From positions 27,277,387 through 27,341,386 of the forward strand of contig OU612069.1 of assembly GCA_914767715.1 (NCBI GenBank): 64,000 nt of DNA, written 5' to 3'. Shown piece by piece: positions 34,596 to 48,900 of this stretch; position 1 is the stretch's first letter; every line of letters begins with the position of its first letter. This stretch comes from Membranipora membranacea (Eukaryota; Bryozoa; Gymnolaemata; Cheilostomatida; Membraniporidae). Made by a program: the position numbers and the translations under genes. The notes under the pieces are model-generated. The model worked only from the letters and a program-made list of their open reading frames with translations, was not told the DNA's origin and did no database searches.

Positions 34596-35460
34596 TTAAA
34601 ATAGTTTTGCAGCGAGAAGATGTTCTATATTCATTCCTGAAAATATGATTAAAAAGAGGGTGTCAGCTATTTTTACAAAATGCCTCCTGCTCTGATCAAA
34701 AATAAAATCATGCAATGAGGATAGATTTAAAAAACTCAAGCCTTTCTTCATAACATTAGTCCTTGTGGCCGATCGCTGGATTCTTTCAAAGCGCACAATG
34801 TCACAATCATTTAAAAGTAAAAACCAGGCTGGAGCAGCATGTGGCTAAAAATCGTATGTAGGCAAAATAATATTTAAATGAATCGTTTGTATTCATAGTT
34901 AGCACCTTAAGGTGGAGTAATAAAAAGTCTTGAATTGCAATTAGATATAATGCTATCTACATGACTAGAAAAATTAAGGTGATTGTAAATATTAACTCCT
35001 AAAAACTTGACTAAACCAGAAGGTGCAATATTAATATCAACATTTAAAGCTACAGGCTCGTTATATGTATGCCAGTGATTGATCAAAACATTTATAATCT
35101 CTAAGTTTTCAGCCCAATTAATTGTGACAATTATAGTTGGTGCCACATCTCCTGTCTTTTTTTCCAAAAATCTTGTAAAAGGTAGTGTCGCCAACATATT
35201 TTACGACTTTAAAATCATCAACAAAAATATCATTTACAAAAAAAAGGAGTGGTCCCAGTTTCGTTCCTTGTGGAGCTCCTATCAATAAAATCAGAAGAAG
35301 TGCCATTTACTTTTACATATTGCTTCCTCTGCTTTAAAAACCTTCTAAGTATGTTTAAAATATTTCAATTGATTCCGTAATCCTTCATCTTTTGAATAAC
35401 AATATTAGGCTGTAGCTTATCAAATGCCTGTAAAATAGCATCAGTGGTACCTAACTTTGG
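34596..35460 (-). pseudogene. Second LINE RT fragment, different family
   Basis: Minus strand: ILQAFDKLQPN at about 35430, then GAPQGTKLGPLLFFVND at 35280-35230, a degenerate catalytic block (KYVGDTTFY), VKFLGVNIYNHLNFSSHV near 35010-34955 and the ERIQRSA tail at 34790. The PQGTKLGPLLF wording differs from the PQGS family on the plus strand next to it. Many stops and shifts. Confidence 0.7.
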
Positions 35461-35917
35461 CCTGTATGCGTACTGCGTACTGCGTGGTCGAAATAACAGT
35501 TTGTATGCTACTTTTGAGTTTGTTAACAATGACCTGCTTATATAATTTACCTAAATGAAAAAGTAAAAACATGGGCCTGAAATCTTTGCACAATTTGGGA
35601 GTAGGTAACTTAGGTAGGTACCTTCATGAGCGCTGATACTTTCTCAATTCAGCTCTTGTACTTACATCTTGGCAGTAATTATTGACAAATATGTAATCGA
35701 TAATCACACTTCTAATTTTCCTGGAAGAATAGAAAAAAGGCTTTGGTAGTCTTTTAATTTGGCGTTTCAGCTTCATGTGTAAGATGGTGTGAAGGGCCGA
35801 TTGATCTTAGAGAAAGTTCTTCCCCACCTGGGATTTGTCTCAGGGGCCAGCACTAGATAGGCATGGTAATATCTAAGCTTCTAAACTATAGCATGAAAGT
35901 CAACACGGCAGATATTC
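35461..35917. other. Intergenic, no gene seen
   Basis: Possibly further decayed LINE sequence; nothing identifiable. Confidence 0.4.
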
Positions 35918-36222
35918 ATAAATCATAGGCTACATGATCATACCACACAATCAACTGTTATCCTTGTTGCTATTTAGATGCAACAGGATAGCCCTGTAAA
36001 AGTTGTAACTTACCCAGCTGTGTCCACACACACATGTAACATCCTCTCTCTCTGTGTTGTTCCCTAACCTGAACCAGTCTTGACCTACCTGTGATCTTCG
36101 AATTGATGTATCAATCCACATCAGATTTACAAGTGTTCTTTAAGATTCATCTGCACATTATAAGCTCCTCCCTGTTGTTAGAGGATACCTCCTATTGAAT
36201 TAGGATCAATCTCATGGGTTAT
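35918..36222. repeat. Left arm of a widely spaced inverted repeat
   Basis: Reverse-complement match to 54968-55306 at perhaps 75-80% identity. Shared blocks include TTGCTATTTAGATGCAACAG, CCACACACACATGTAA, GACCTACCTGTGATCTT and CTGCACATTATAAGCTC. The two arms enclose SLC15 copy 2 entirely. Confidence 0.7.
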
Positions 36223-36902
36223 TGGGTTTTTGGCTCAAGTTTGGCTGGAGCCAAATTTGGACTGGGCCAAGTTGTCACGCTTCCTTTTTCTAGGCAAGAT
36301 CTAAACTAAATTCATACTGTTCTTAGCTAGTTATTAGAATGAAAGCCAAGCAACGGATACAAGCTAGAACATACTCAGTGAAATTTCTATGCATTTCCTG
36401 AATATTTTATTTACTAATTAATAAGACAGCGTTGACGTTATTATAATACGGAATAACACAATGCGTACAATATACCCGCAGTTTTCAGTAGCACCGGCAC
36501 TTCACTATATGACACCAAGTCGAATGTAATAACACACCACAACGATGTCATAAGAAAAGACAGGGCACTTTCTTAGCCCTTAGTATGACCCAATGAAAAG
36601 TTTTAAAGAAGAAATTCTTGTAATAAGGATGTGCACTATATTGTACATCGATTTTTCAAGCTGGCATGCCGCTGAGTCAGGTCCCTGGCATTAAGTTGGT
36701 GTTGAATTACAAGTACCAGTTATGGTTTTCCGATTACACTAAATAATTCTCAGAAACTGTTAGGCCTATATCTTAAAATAAATCCAACATCTTAGCAAGC
36801 ATCTTAAAACTACAAGTGTCCGCTTTAGGATATTGAAGGACATCATTTATCCAGTTTGCGTTCACTTATCATACATTGACAATAATATGTGAATAAATCA
36901 AT

Positions 36903-39900
36903 TTAATCAAAAAAGTGCCAGCGCTTGTGAATAATAATCAATAATACAATACATATTAAATCAAGTGCCACTCCAACGTAGTAATAAGTATTCGTCAAAG
37001 TTGCACCAGGGGTTTGGTTGACAGCAAGTAGAACCAGATTAGAGACACGATCCATGGAAATCAATACTCCCATAGCTGTGGCCTGCATGGACCTCGGCGC
37101 TGATATAGTTGCCAACTCATACCCTAAATAAAATCAAAAATGATATCCGATTAATGAAGAAGCTAAATTGAATTACTGTCTGATGTGTTGACACACTAAT
37201 AAGTCCAGAATTCACAGACCACAGATAATGCGGTTTCATTTTACCTGAAACTAAATGTTTAGCAAATTGATAGCCAAGGTAAAGATCAAAGTTTTATTAA
37301 GACCGTAGGGAGTCTCTTCTGGCTCGACTATGACATAGAAATGGTATGCACAGTATTTTCTTAATTCAAATTTGATTGCGAGGTTGATTACCTCAATATA
37401 TGTTCCATCTCATAGAGTGCTGGTACCAATGACCAAGGGAGGAATTGAAATTGAAGAGAGTGAAAAATTTAAAATTGCAATAGAAAAAAACATTAAATTA
37501 ATTCAATCCTACCTGCAGTATAGATGAAAGCAACACTTATTCCTTGGAAGATGAAGTTTGGTATAGAAAAGTTAACTTTCCCTGAAATTTACAAATGTAA
37601 ACTTTCAACAGCAAAATATATCCCCAAAAATTATAATTTGAGTAGAATTTATGATAATGGGCTTCATAAATCAGCTTAGTAGTCTTAAAATACATTGATA
37701 AAGCATTTTATGAGCTTTAAAAGGCCAAGGTCACTTCCATTATAATATATTTAACTTCATAAACCTACTGAAATCTATCTAAACTTAAAGGGACAGTCCT
37801 TATAGAATATATTGGGATATATTAACCCAGTAAATCAGATATTGTGAGTTCATAAGGCAAAAAAAAAAGAAAACTGTGGAAAATGGCCATTGGTTTTTTT
37901 TTTCAATTATTTTAGCAAGTATCATAGTGGATCATAGTGGTCAGGGGGAGGCAATAAATCACTATGATCCAATATGATCCTAATTTTCAAAATTTACAGC
38001 AATTTTACTACAATAAGGTTCACAGTAGCCAGGGCAGGCTGTCGCTTCAGGGTGGGTGGGGAGGGGGGACAGCCTGGGTAAATCCATTTGTTAAGAGAGG
38101 ACAACTCACAAATGAATTGCAATAGTTGTGAATTTTTGAATAAAATAAGAGTTGTCCGATTTTATTCTATGGTCTATTGGTCATTAGTGCCAAATATAGA
38201 AATAAACTGAGTTGATGTCTGTGTATCAATGTCTATTGATCACGATGCTGAACTTAGAAAATAGATTTTCTTTCACTCCAGCCAGTCTCTACTAGTTGAG
38301 ACTAAGTAAGTAGTAGTTTTACAAACAGTATGCATACCAAATGAACTGGAAATCACATTGGATAAGAAGAAGAATCAAATGTAAAACCACGACTACTCCT
38401 TGGTCAAACTAACAAAGATAATTGTTTGTGTTAGTTGGCTCTTGATCGTAAAACAGAATTTTTGAAAATAGAGAGGTCTGTGTCGTGACCTAGAGGTCAC
38501 GACACAGACCTGTCTATTTTCAAAAATTCTGTTTCGTGATCAAGAGCCAACTAACACAAACAATATTCTTTGGATTTACCCAGGCTGTCCCCCCCCCCCT
38601 TTCCCAACCGACCCACCCCCGACACAACAGCCTGCCCATGCTAGGTTCACAGTCTGTTATAATTCATATGCCCTAATGACTTTTCAGCCTGATATCTTTA
38701 AAACTGTACCAAAAATTGCCTAGTAGGACTTTCGCTTTAACCAAATGGCTAGATATACTAGATCACTGAGAGATAACAGATACTGGATAGGTATACACCC
38801 GAGGGTGCTGGGGGCTGGAACAATCAACAATGAAAGCTCCCCCGTTGGGACTCGAACCCACAACCCCTGCGGCACTAATCGCCTGGCAGTGAATAGCAAG
38901 CGCGCTAACCGATTGCGCCATCTCACCATCCCAAAAAAAGAATGGGTGGATGGCGCTAATTAGATAGCACGCTATTCACTACTCGGAGTTGTGTGTTCTC
39001 TCACCCCACAGCATATTCCGATCCACCATTGCTACCCTATGAAACACAGCGTACGTGTTAGGGTTGTTGGCCTTACATGGCCCATTGCTGGGACCCTTGT
39101 AGTAGGTTTAGCTGTCTTTCCAGCTTGTCAGCATGTCTTTCCATGCTGTCACATGTCTTTCTATGAGTCAGTCAGTAGAAAAGTACACAGGAGAGGTATA
39201 CACCCGATGGTGCTTGGGGCTGGAACAATCAACAATGAAAGCTCCCCCAGTGGGACTCGACCCCACAACTCCTGCGGCACTAATCACCTGGCAGTGAATA
39301 GTAGGACTTTCACTTTAACCAAATGGCTAGATAGATTACCTCAGATCACTGAGAGATAACAGTTGAAGGCTTAGATACTCAGAATAACTAATAATCCAAA
39401 GATAAATTACACCTTTAACTTCAACTTTCTACTTTTTTTATATCAGATGACATGATGTTGAATGTAACTTGTTTCATTCAATTATGATGGAATCACATGA
39501 GTCAAAAGCTAATAATGGTAGACATATACACAAGATGCATGTCTATGGTATCAAAGTCCCCAACGGAAGTCTTGCGTGCGAGCGTCAAATTCAGTAAGGA
39601 CTTACTTCATAACTCCAGGCCCAATTGAGCTGTTCTTGGGCTCATTTTGAAGTTTATTAAGCAGAGCAGTTCATCTAATGATTGTAAGCTTTATTTCATT
39701 GATGCTTTAGTTACACACCTAAAGATAACTTAAGGGCCTAAGCAATATATAGTCTAGCAGCTAGTTTTGCTGTAGCAATATACTGAAAGTGATTGAATTC
39801 ATAGCAATTGTGGGTAAGTTGTGTGGCATTATGTAAGTAGTGTAGGTTGTGTAGCGTTAGAAATTACCCCCTCTTTCATCAATGACACCTATGAGGTATT

Positions 39901-42900
39901 AAAGCATAGTCCTGTACCAGCGCAGTATGCAACCACTTCCAAATATTATTAATCACTGATTATAACCACAATTATTTCAATTTGCAGTTAAGTTGCTCAG
40001 TTCATTAAGCTTAAAAGTTCTCTATAGTCCTACAAGTTGTTAGCATAGTGCACTTTTACAGCATGAGGTTTTGAAACCTCATAGGTGCCATTGATGTAAA
40101 AGGGGCAAGTTCTAGCACTATATATAATATTTACCGAGAAATGCTACAATTTTTTGTGTGTCAAAATAAAATTGCATAACTCGTGCAGAACTAACTGCTG
40201 GACTACATATTCCTTTGGACATCTGCATCATATACTTTCAATGAAACCTTACCACTTTGTGAGACATAGCAAATCTGAGCGATGATCATGCAGCATAGTC
40301 CGGCCACAATTCGATGGAATAAATTGATGTTTATACCCCTTATACGGCGAAGCATGTATGAGACAGCATATATTGCTGGTATGACCGTTAAACATGTGAT
40401 TTGTTGGATCCCTTCGTAGATTATCTAAGGAAGAAAGAAAATAAGTCTCTCTGCTGGTGTGGTATGCTTCGGGTCGTCTCAGAACTGAAAGTTTACCAAA
40501 ATGGGTTTTTTTGATCAAGAACGAAAAATAGGTTACTACTTGCATCTTACATTTTGCACAACGACTCGAAACCTTCAATATTAACAGTGAATTAAGTGGC
40601 CTTGTCATTCTTGAATCTGCAAAAATCTATCAATCTATGTGCTGCCTATATATTAACTTAACCATGAAAATAAATACATACCCTGTCATTGTCAGTCTCA
40701 AGCTCCAAAAGTGTCTCATTCCCACACTCCGTTGATTTATTCATTGATGGTGAAGATGACCCCTGTGTTATAATACATTAGAGAATAGAAATTGAAATTG
40801 AACACTCATAAGAACCGTTGACCAGTGACAAAATAATTACAGAGCTGTATGCCAATCGTATTTTTCCTAGAAACAGTCAGAACCTTCCAGAGCCAATGAA
40901 TAATTTCTCTTTTTGGAGAAGCCAATTTTTCTCAAATAGGTAATTTATGATTTAGCTCAATGTAGAATTTAAAAGCATGCAAAACTGTATTATTATGAAA
41001 AATAACATCTGTGTCAGAAACATCATAATTTGTAGGTTACTGATTGTTCGGATGTTCCTGTTCTGAGCATCATGTTTTATGTGACATAAACAAATTGGAA
41101 AATGTGGCCAGTTATACAATTCAAACCAAAGACAGAAATCAAAGAGTAGTTTTTGAAACTTCATATGAATCTGAGACGGTTTCTCAGCTAAAAAAGCAAA
41201 CTGATAGTGGAATAAATATAGAAAGTGATTTGCTCAAATTATATGAGATTTACTGATCAGGTTTATATACGGCAGGTACGAAAAGCCGAACCACGAACTC
41301 ACGAACTACGAACCCTCATAAAACAGAACTCAGGATTATCCTCTCCTTCTTAAATCAATTTGCTCAAAGTTTAAATTGTCAGTGGCCAATGAAATGTCAT
41401 GATTTGGATAAGTGACCAATAATATAACAGATATCAAACTTTGACTTTTAATAGAGCTTTTAATAGGCTTGGTGCACAAGTTCAAGGTCATTTGATTAAA
41501 AATTAAGGAGAGCAAGGTGGCACGGTTTGGTGCACACCAAGTAGATGTCAAATTTGAAATTAGTCATGATGAATCCAAATGAACTTTTGCATAAGAGAGA
41601 GGAATGGTTTGACTATATATTCCTGCAAGTTTGAAAATGATGGATGTATTTGGAGCTCCTAGAGAAGGCTGTAATGGAGGACAAACCTCACTTATTAGAA
41701 AAAGAATGGTCACAGTTTAGTATATATTGGAATCCCTTGACTTGACTCTTCACTGGAGCACAAGGCTACCTCCTGCATCATCACATCTCAACAGAGTTAA
41801 CAAGTATGTTCTATTGGTGTTAGCCTATCTTGAAATATTGTTTTGAATGTTCATGGCTGTTATTTGGCTTCAAAGCATGAAGGGGAAAGTAGCCTGACCT
41901 CTGAATATACATTATTATTCTCTTCTATAAAATTTAGGTCATACATACAGCATTTGGTGCTACTCTAAGAGACATCAGATCAGTGTTGGCTCTACATTAG
42001 CATCATCTCTGAAATGATTCTATGAAAGAGGTTGAGCAAATACTTATATGAACTGCATAGGGCCTATTGCAATGATTAACATAAGAAATCTTTTGTTTGT
42101 AGATATCCATGCGGGCCCTTACTCATCACAACTTCAGCTATTGATTTCTCTTACTCGTACCACAGAATACCAAAAAATGCCTGTTTTCCCCTTAATAATA
42201 TAGTGCGACAATGGGTATTTTGGTTCGATGGTCAGACTCACATGCTGTTCTATAGCTGTGTAAAGAAGTCAGGTTCAAGCTGTGGTGGCCCGGACTAAAC
42301 TGATAATGATAATATACTAGTCTTCTACAACGGCCTCATGTAATTAAGCTGGAAGTTGGGTCAGGTATGTATCAAAATAAATTGTGTATTATTCATTTTA
42401 TCCCAGCCGAGCATGATTGATATATAGTGTGGTGTGAGGTTCACCAGTCACCATCTAGCCATAAAAAAGCAAATAATATTAACCGGCAATGACGAAACTG
42501 TGAGCTTAACTCATGCTGCCCTAAAGCTAGGAGAAGAGTGAGGTGAGCAAAAAAGTGAGTTATAAATTTTAACGCATAATAACAAGACATATAATATCAA
42601 ACACTTCTCTTTGGATTCATATGTGATATTTTATGGTTTTTTTAGTTGCGCAGTACCAGAAGACACAGCACAATCCTTGTGATAGCTGGTGTGCAACAGT
42701 GATGGCTTGATAGTTAGCTTACTGTCATTAACAACATACATTGCCACTACGATTGGATAGGAACTGCTTAATGTCCCCAATGGTCTACCATCACATGTGT
42801 ATTCACAGCCGCAAATGCTCACACTTCAGTTAAAATCCATCCGAGCCATTTTGCCGCCATTTCAGGCACCATAATATACAAATAAGTTCATTCAATACAG

Positions 42901-45900
42901 ATACAAACACCATCAACAGCCTCTTCTCTGAACCATTTCCTTTATTTAAATGCGCATATAATATATTATCTGCTTGGATCACCTTATCACTCACATAAAC
43001 TGAGTATTCGCAAGCATCATTTAATAAGTAAAAGGATCACTGCGAGCGCCACTTGTGCATAATCACTCAATTTTCCAGGATCAGTCGCACCACTGTGGTA
43101 ATAATCACTAAGTTTGAACTCGGTGGCTCCCAGCTCTCCGGAACCTCTGTCTCAATCTGGAAATCATTCAAGCCATGATCTTGCCTGGAGTCTTTTCCAG
43201 AACAAAATCCCCTTCTTTGTTCAGTTGGGGACAAACTCCCTGCTCCCCTCCCTGTTCTTCTCCCACCCTCCCTGCTGCTACTATGTCCCAAACTCTCTGC
43301 CGGGATGGGAGTTGTCACCCTACCATTTGCCTAAGTGCAAGAGAAGATGACCCTGTTCTTCAAAGGTCCAATTTTGTTACGAAGCATATCATTGGACGAA
43401 ATTATGTTATCATACACATTGAAGGTTCGGTTTTTATAAAGGTTCGTAGCTTGAGAGTTCGTGGTTCGGTTTTTCGTACCTACCGGGTTTATCTTAGATA
43501 TTTTTTTCCAGAAATCATGTTTACAGTCTGCTGTTCAAGGATCGAATTCAGTGGGGCCTTGCGGCAGTAAGTCAAAGGATGGGGCTATGCCCATTACTTA
43601 CATATTCTGTTGGAAGCCATGTACTATAAGAAAGCGGCAGAATACATAGTATGACTAGAGAGTACTTCCCAAAATGCTCCCTCTCATTCACTGCCTGCTC
43701 AGGGAAATCTCCACCATTTTTGTGGGCAGCAGTTGAAAGAAAGGATTCTCCTTCCTTTAGCAGGCTGGCAAAATAAGGACTAGCTAATTTGTGTGTTGCG
43801 ATGCCCCAACGATCCCCAACGTCGTTGGGGTAAGAATGTTTCCCATTGTTTTTACCCCAACAGACGTTGGGGTAAGACAATCTCAGTGAAAGACCATTTT
43901 GATACATTTTCTTCTCTTTTATTTGGGAGGCGTCAAGGACCGTTTCAAGGGACGTTTTATTCAAGTCTCTTATTATCTCTTATTTCTGGGGGTATTATAT
44001 TGGGAAGTTTGTGAGAGCCCACACATGTCATAGAACTTTTATGAAAGAGTGCCAGTTTTACTATGAGACTGATTTTGTGTGAGCTCCTGAAGATATGTGA
44101 ATGCAGTGTTGTTGAAAATTGTGTTCTGAGTAAACCCACACAGCACTTTCTCGATTTTGTTCAAATGAAGCTTCTACAAAAGCCTGGTTTTCAGATGCTG
44201 GCCAATTGAGTCAAGCTCAATCTAAGCCCGTCAGAGGGGTGTCAATGTAAAACTCTAAAGACGCTTTGATCAGCCAGTTTTGTAATTAGTACATTCATAC
44301 AGTTCTACTCACTCTCTTCTTTTCCAGGCCTGTTTCCATATTCCAAAAGTGTCTACGATGACACTTGTATCAGATCGAGGTTCTCTTACAGATTTTGTGA
44401 TAATAACTAAAACAAGATACAAATATTCAATATCAGCAAAGGTTGCAAAATTTCATACTTCTATTTGTGATGTGAAGTGCAGTGAAGTGGGCGCTAACTG
44501 AGGTTTCTGTAATTGCTATGGTATCGACAAATTTAGCATCAATGATCCAACTTACCAGAAAATATTAATAATGTGCTAAGTGTTGATGCTACCAAGGTCA
44601 TAACTGCGATGCAGGCAAAAATGAAGCGAAATTTATCCTGAAGCTCCTCCGTCACCTGAGTGATTTTTATATCATCATACGACAGACTGATAGAACCAAC
44701 AATGATGATTGCAGCTGTGTCTCCAAGTGTCCAAAGCCAAAAATATATTGTATAGAGCGGTTTCAATGCCTCCCTTTCTCTCATCTAAAACAACAATACA
44801 ATCTAAAAAGACAGAATAATGAGCATTGACAACAATGTAGACGGTGCAGTGTTTCAAATTGTTTCCAGTGCGAAAACAACTCCAGGACACTTTTTTTTGT
44901 AAACTGTCCCGGGGACGTTTTACAATAGCAACAGGACTACTGTAAACCAACCAAATCTATTCAACATGTCCTTAGCAAACTGGACATCTTTCAAACTTAA
45001 GAGTCCCTCTGAAAACTGGTGTCCATGAAAACTAGTTCTATCAGGTGCTTTACAAGAGAAATTTAACACTCAATAACCGTAATCAATATTTAAATAAGAT
45101 ACGACCTGCATCACCTGGTACCCCTGAAATCATCATAATGGCAGCCAGTACAGCACGGTGTGCAACGGATAGATGATCTGACCCTACCATAAGGATCTCA
45201 AATTGATAGTACCTTTAGATGGGACAGTCAGCAACTTAGGGGGAACCCTTTACAATAGAGGACACGTTTCACAATATAGGTAGGAGAGTTTACAATAAGA
45301 GGGGGGGGGGCAGTTTACATTGGGCCTGTTGCAATTGCTATGTGCATCTGGGACAGTTTACTGTATTTTCAAGAGTACCTGGAATGTTTTTACGTGGGGA
45401 ACATTTCGCAATACTACAACAAACTAAATGCTTACCTGGTCCCCCGCCAACGCTGGTGTTGCTGTGATTAGCATAGACTTGAAGCAAGAAAGCACTAATA
45501 TCACAGACATGTATAGTGTTATTATATCTTTTCCTCCTAATCCCCCAGTCCAGATGAGGTCATCTAATTCACAGTGTGGATACTGCTTTCCATCTAGCGT
45601 CCCGTTCAGTGTACAGTTTAGTTTATTACCAGCTTCTAACATCACTCCGGCTATATATGTGAAGCTGATAAAGGAGAAATAAGGTGTTAGACAGATATAC
45701 ATCATGACCTGATTAAGTGCTTAGGCCAAAAAAGTTCGTACTCTGTCCTTATCATAATTATGATCTTATATCTAGTTCCATTTCCCTTTCTTACTAACCG
45801 AGCATCTTAATAAGATAATTTCTAGACGCGACACTCAATTAGTAATTCATCAAAATAATAATTCATCTTCATCTGTTGCGATGTTGTTACACCATTTTAT

Positions 45901-48900
45901 TATACCAGAGAAAATTTTTGGTTAGCAAGATTGGCTCGGATGTATGAAGCTAGTCCTGCCTATTGTAAATGGATCAAATGAACTGTTACTCAAAGTGTGT
46001 ACTGGCTGTTCTATTGGTTTGGTGTTCTGCTGCAGAATTAGACCTTAGTAATTTTTGTGCTGGTATATGGCGTCCGTATTAATTGCCAACTCACTTGTGG
46101 GTAATTATTTTATTTAGAACACGTAACCTATAAAAAATACTGACAATATAACGATGGAACAGGACAAGACGAAACGATTTAACATGTGGTACGCAATGAA
46201 GCTAAAGATAAAATTACATCATCATCAGAATTACAAGCAAGACAAAAAACAATAAACAAAGTACACAAATTACAATATGAATATAAGCTATTACAATTAT
46301 TGATAGGAGAGGACATTGAATTAACCAGCTGATGTTGAGAACATAACTCCTCCAAGCTAATAATTAACACTGCTTATAAGGGTATATATAGTCTTATATG
46401 ACGTTTATTTGTATGATAATGATGAATATGGAACACTTGATATAATAATATGCGCTCAAAATTAAGTTACAGCTATAGCATTGGATATAAATCTCCACAA
46501 ACAGTTTGCTACATAGACTTACATGGTGTAGGGTTCTGTAACATTTCTTGGAGCGAGTTGAAAACATGATACACATTAATAAATTTACTGGCGGCCAGAG
46601 ATATACCTTCCTCATGCTGAGCTGCCGCGTGTAATAATGCTGGCTGATGGTTAAAACAAATGACTCATAGTCATAGCTATATAACTTGTAACAAATAGGA
46701 AAGCGCAAACAGCACAGAAATACCTGGCTGCTATAGCTTTGTTTGTACCAAAATTATTGGTAATAATGAAGACATTTAATAAGAAATGCTAATTACCTTA
46801 ATTAACTGGCCTTTTAAATTTCAAAAATTTTAAAAATTCATAAATAAAAATGTCCATCCCAAAACACTGCTAGGGTGGGGTTGATGCATAAGGAATTTAA
46901 ACAAATCAAAGTACAAGCGAGCCTAATAGCTATTGAATTTCCAAAAAATTGTTCGGTGGTTGTACCGACATGCAGGACAAGACAATGAATAAGATGAGAA
47001 AGAGTGAATAGTGATGTCCAGAGCGTCATGACCCATGATGCTCTCAGAGGTGCACTTGAACTAGCAAAATACAGTTCTAACCTTATTCCGAAACATCTTC
47101 TGTTTATCTACAGCAACAAGTAAAGCTAAATTCTTGACACTAAGGGTGATGAGAACGTCTGGGGACCCTCTGTACTCGTACACCTTACCTCCCAACACAG
47201 ATGTTCCTATAGACCAGGGCCACCTTACGGACCAACCCATCCTTGCTTGAATGCACCAACTTAACCCTAGCTCTACAGTTATCCTGTTTGAGAGGACAAG
47301 TTTCAGCGACGACAACTGCATCGCAAACTTTCAGGTTCCGAGGGTTCTTATTATTCCCCTGGCTTGTAAACATGGTTTGAACAAAGTACTGGAACCATCT
47401 TTTCCAGAACTCATTAGACACTGTAACCACTACATTACACTGATTACTTAGGGATTCATAAGCTACAGAATACCCCGGGTTGATTGAGAGTGCTCTGCCT
47501 AAGACTAGACTATTGAGTGCGAGAACGCTAACCTCAGAATCTCTGGCAGACATTAAACCCAGTGTTCTCTTGTTGACTTGGGCCACGCGAGCATCCATCA
47601 TACCAATCCTACTGTACGCATGCTCACTCTGAGACGGAGATTTCCCTTCAGATGAGAGGGGATTGCAAAGACTTAGACGATTGCCCAAAACCCATCCACC
47701 TTCCGAGCCCATTTGAGGATTTAACTGGTTATACTGAACCCTCTCCCCCTTCATCAACTCTGTCTTTAGGGTTACCTGTGCATCTCTTATCACACTAAAC
47801 TGAGCCTATTCATATGCCTTGCTAGACTGAACAATGACTTCTCCACGGAAAGACTTTGAGCAAACTCTAGCTAGAAGTCTACTTACATCCCAGTGAATAC
47901 TACAGGATGAACTGAACTGAGAGTAGTCTAAAAGAAGTGTGTGCTCGATAGGGTCATACATTCAACTTGGGCCCATCCACCATGCCGAATTACTAGATTA
48001 CCCACATGGTGTTTGACCTCTGGTCACCCGATCACATTGAATAGTAGCCTGAACTTTGCCTACTCTCACATTTTCATAGAAACAAAACCTGATCGAGCAC
48101 TCGCTAATCGTGGAGAGAACTGTTTCAGAATCGATTAACTGCAGAGCACGCATAAACATGAAGCAACACTCCTTTTCGATCACAGCTCTGATTCCCTTCG
48201 AGACTACGACACTATTTAATTCCATCAGTGGTGCAATACGAGACTTTGACATAATATGAGGACACCGCACTGATCTATCAACACAATCCTTACTGATAAA
48301 TGCAATACATCCATACACAAGGAAAACTTTAACGAGTAGAGTGAATAGACTCAAGAATCCGCAAGGATCTAACACTGACACGGTCTGTTCAACTACCATA
48401 CTTGGTCAGATTTATCGGCACAGATTGATTTCACATCTGGATCAACTTGTGGTACCTCAAAACCTAGACATTCACCAAGTATGACATCGGACACTACAGT
48501 TTTGGCCAAACACAAGAGAGTTGTCTGAGACTGGTCACAATCAGAGCCAAGTCCATGTCACCTACACGTCCAGGTTTGGGTGATGATATGCAGCAATGAG
48601 TCAACACTAATCTCATTTCGCTACTGTACGATGTATCATCACGTAACTTGGGGTGACTACCTACTAAACATGTACCAAGAACTCCCTGCATAGCACATTG
48701 GTCAGATTTATCGGCACAGATAGATTTCACATCTGGATCAACTTGTGGTACCTCAAAACCTAGACATTCACCAAGTACGACATCGGACACTACAGTTTTG
48801 GCCAAACACAAGAGAGTTGTCTGAGACTGGTCACAATCAGAGCCAAGTCCAGTGTCACCTACACGTCCAGGTTTGGGTAATGATATGCAGCAATGAGTCA

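Noticed and set aside
40249-40608. 119-codon minus-strand open frame
   Set aside because: It overlaps SLC15 copy 2 exon 7 (40424-40253) in a different frame; the frame with transporter homology and matching splice phase is the real one.
43801-43880. CCCCAACG...CGTTGGGG inverted words
   Set aside because: Short and G/C-rich with several partners; no support as a terminator or element end in a eukaryotic intron.
46400-46700. Possible exon in the BEL/Pao LTR (frame with FINVYHVFNSLQEML)
   Set aside because: Present in both LTR copies, with an indel breaking the frame in the right one; treated as LTR sequence.
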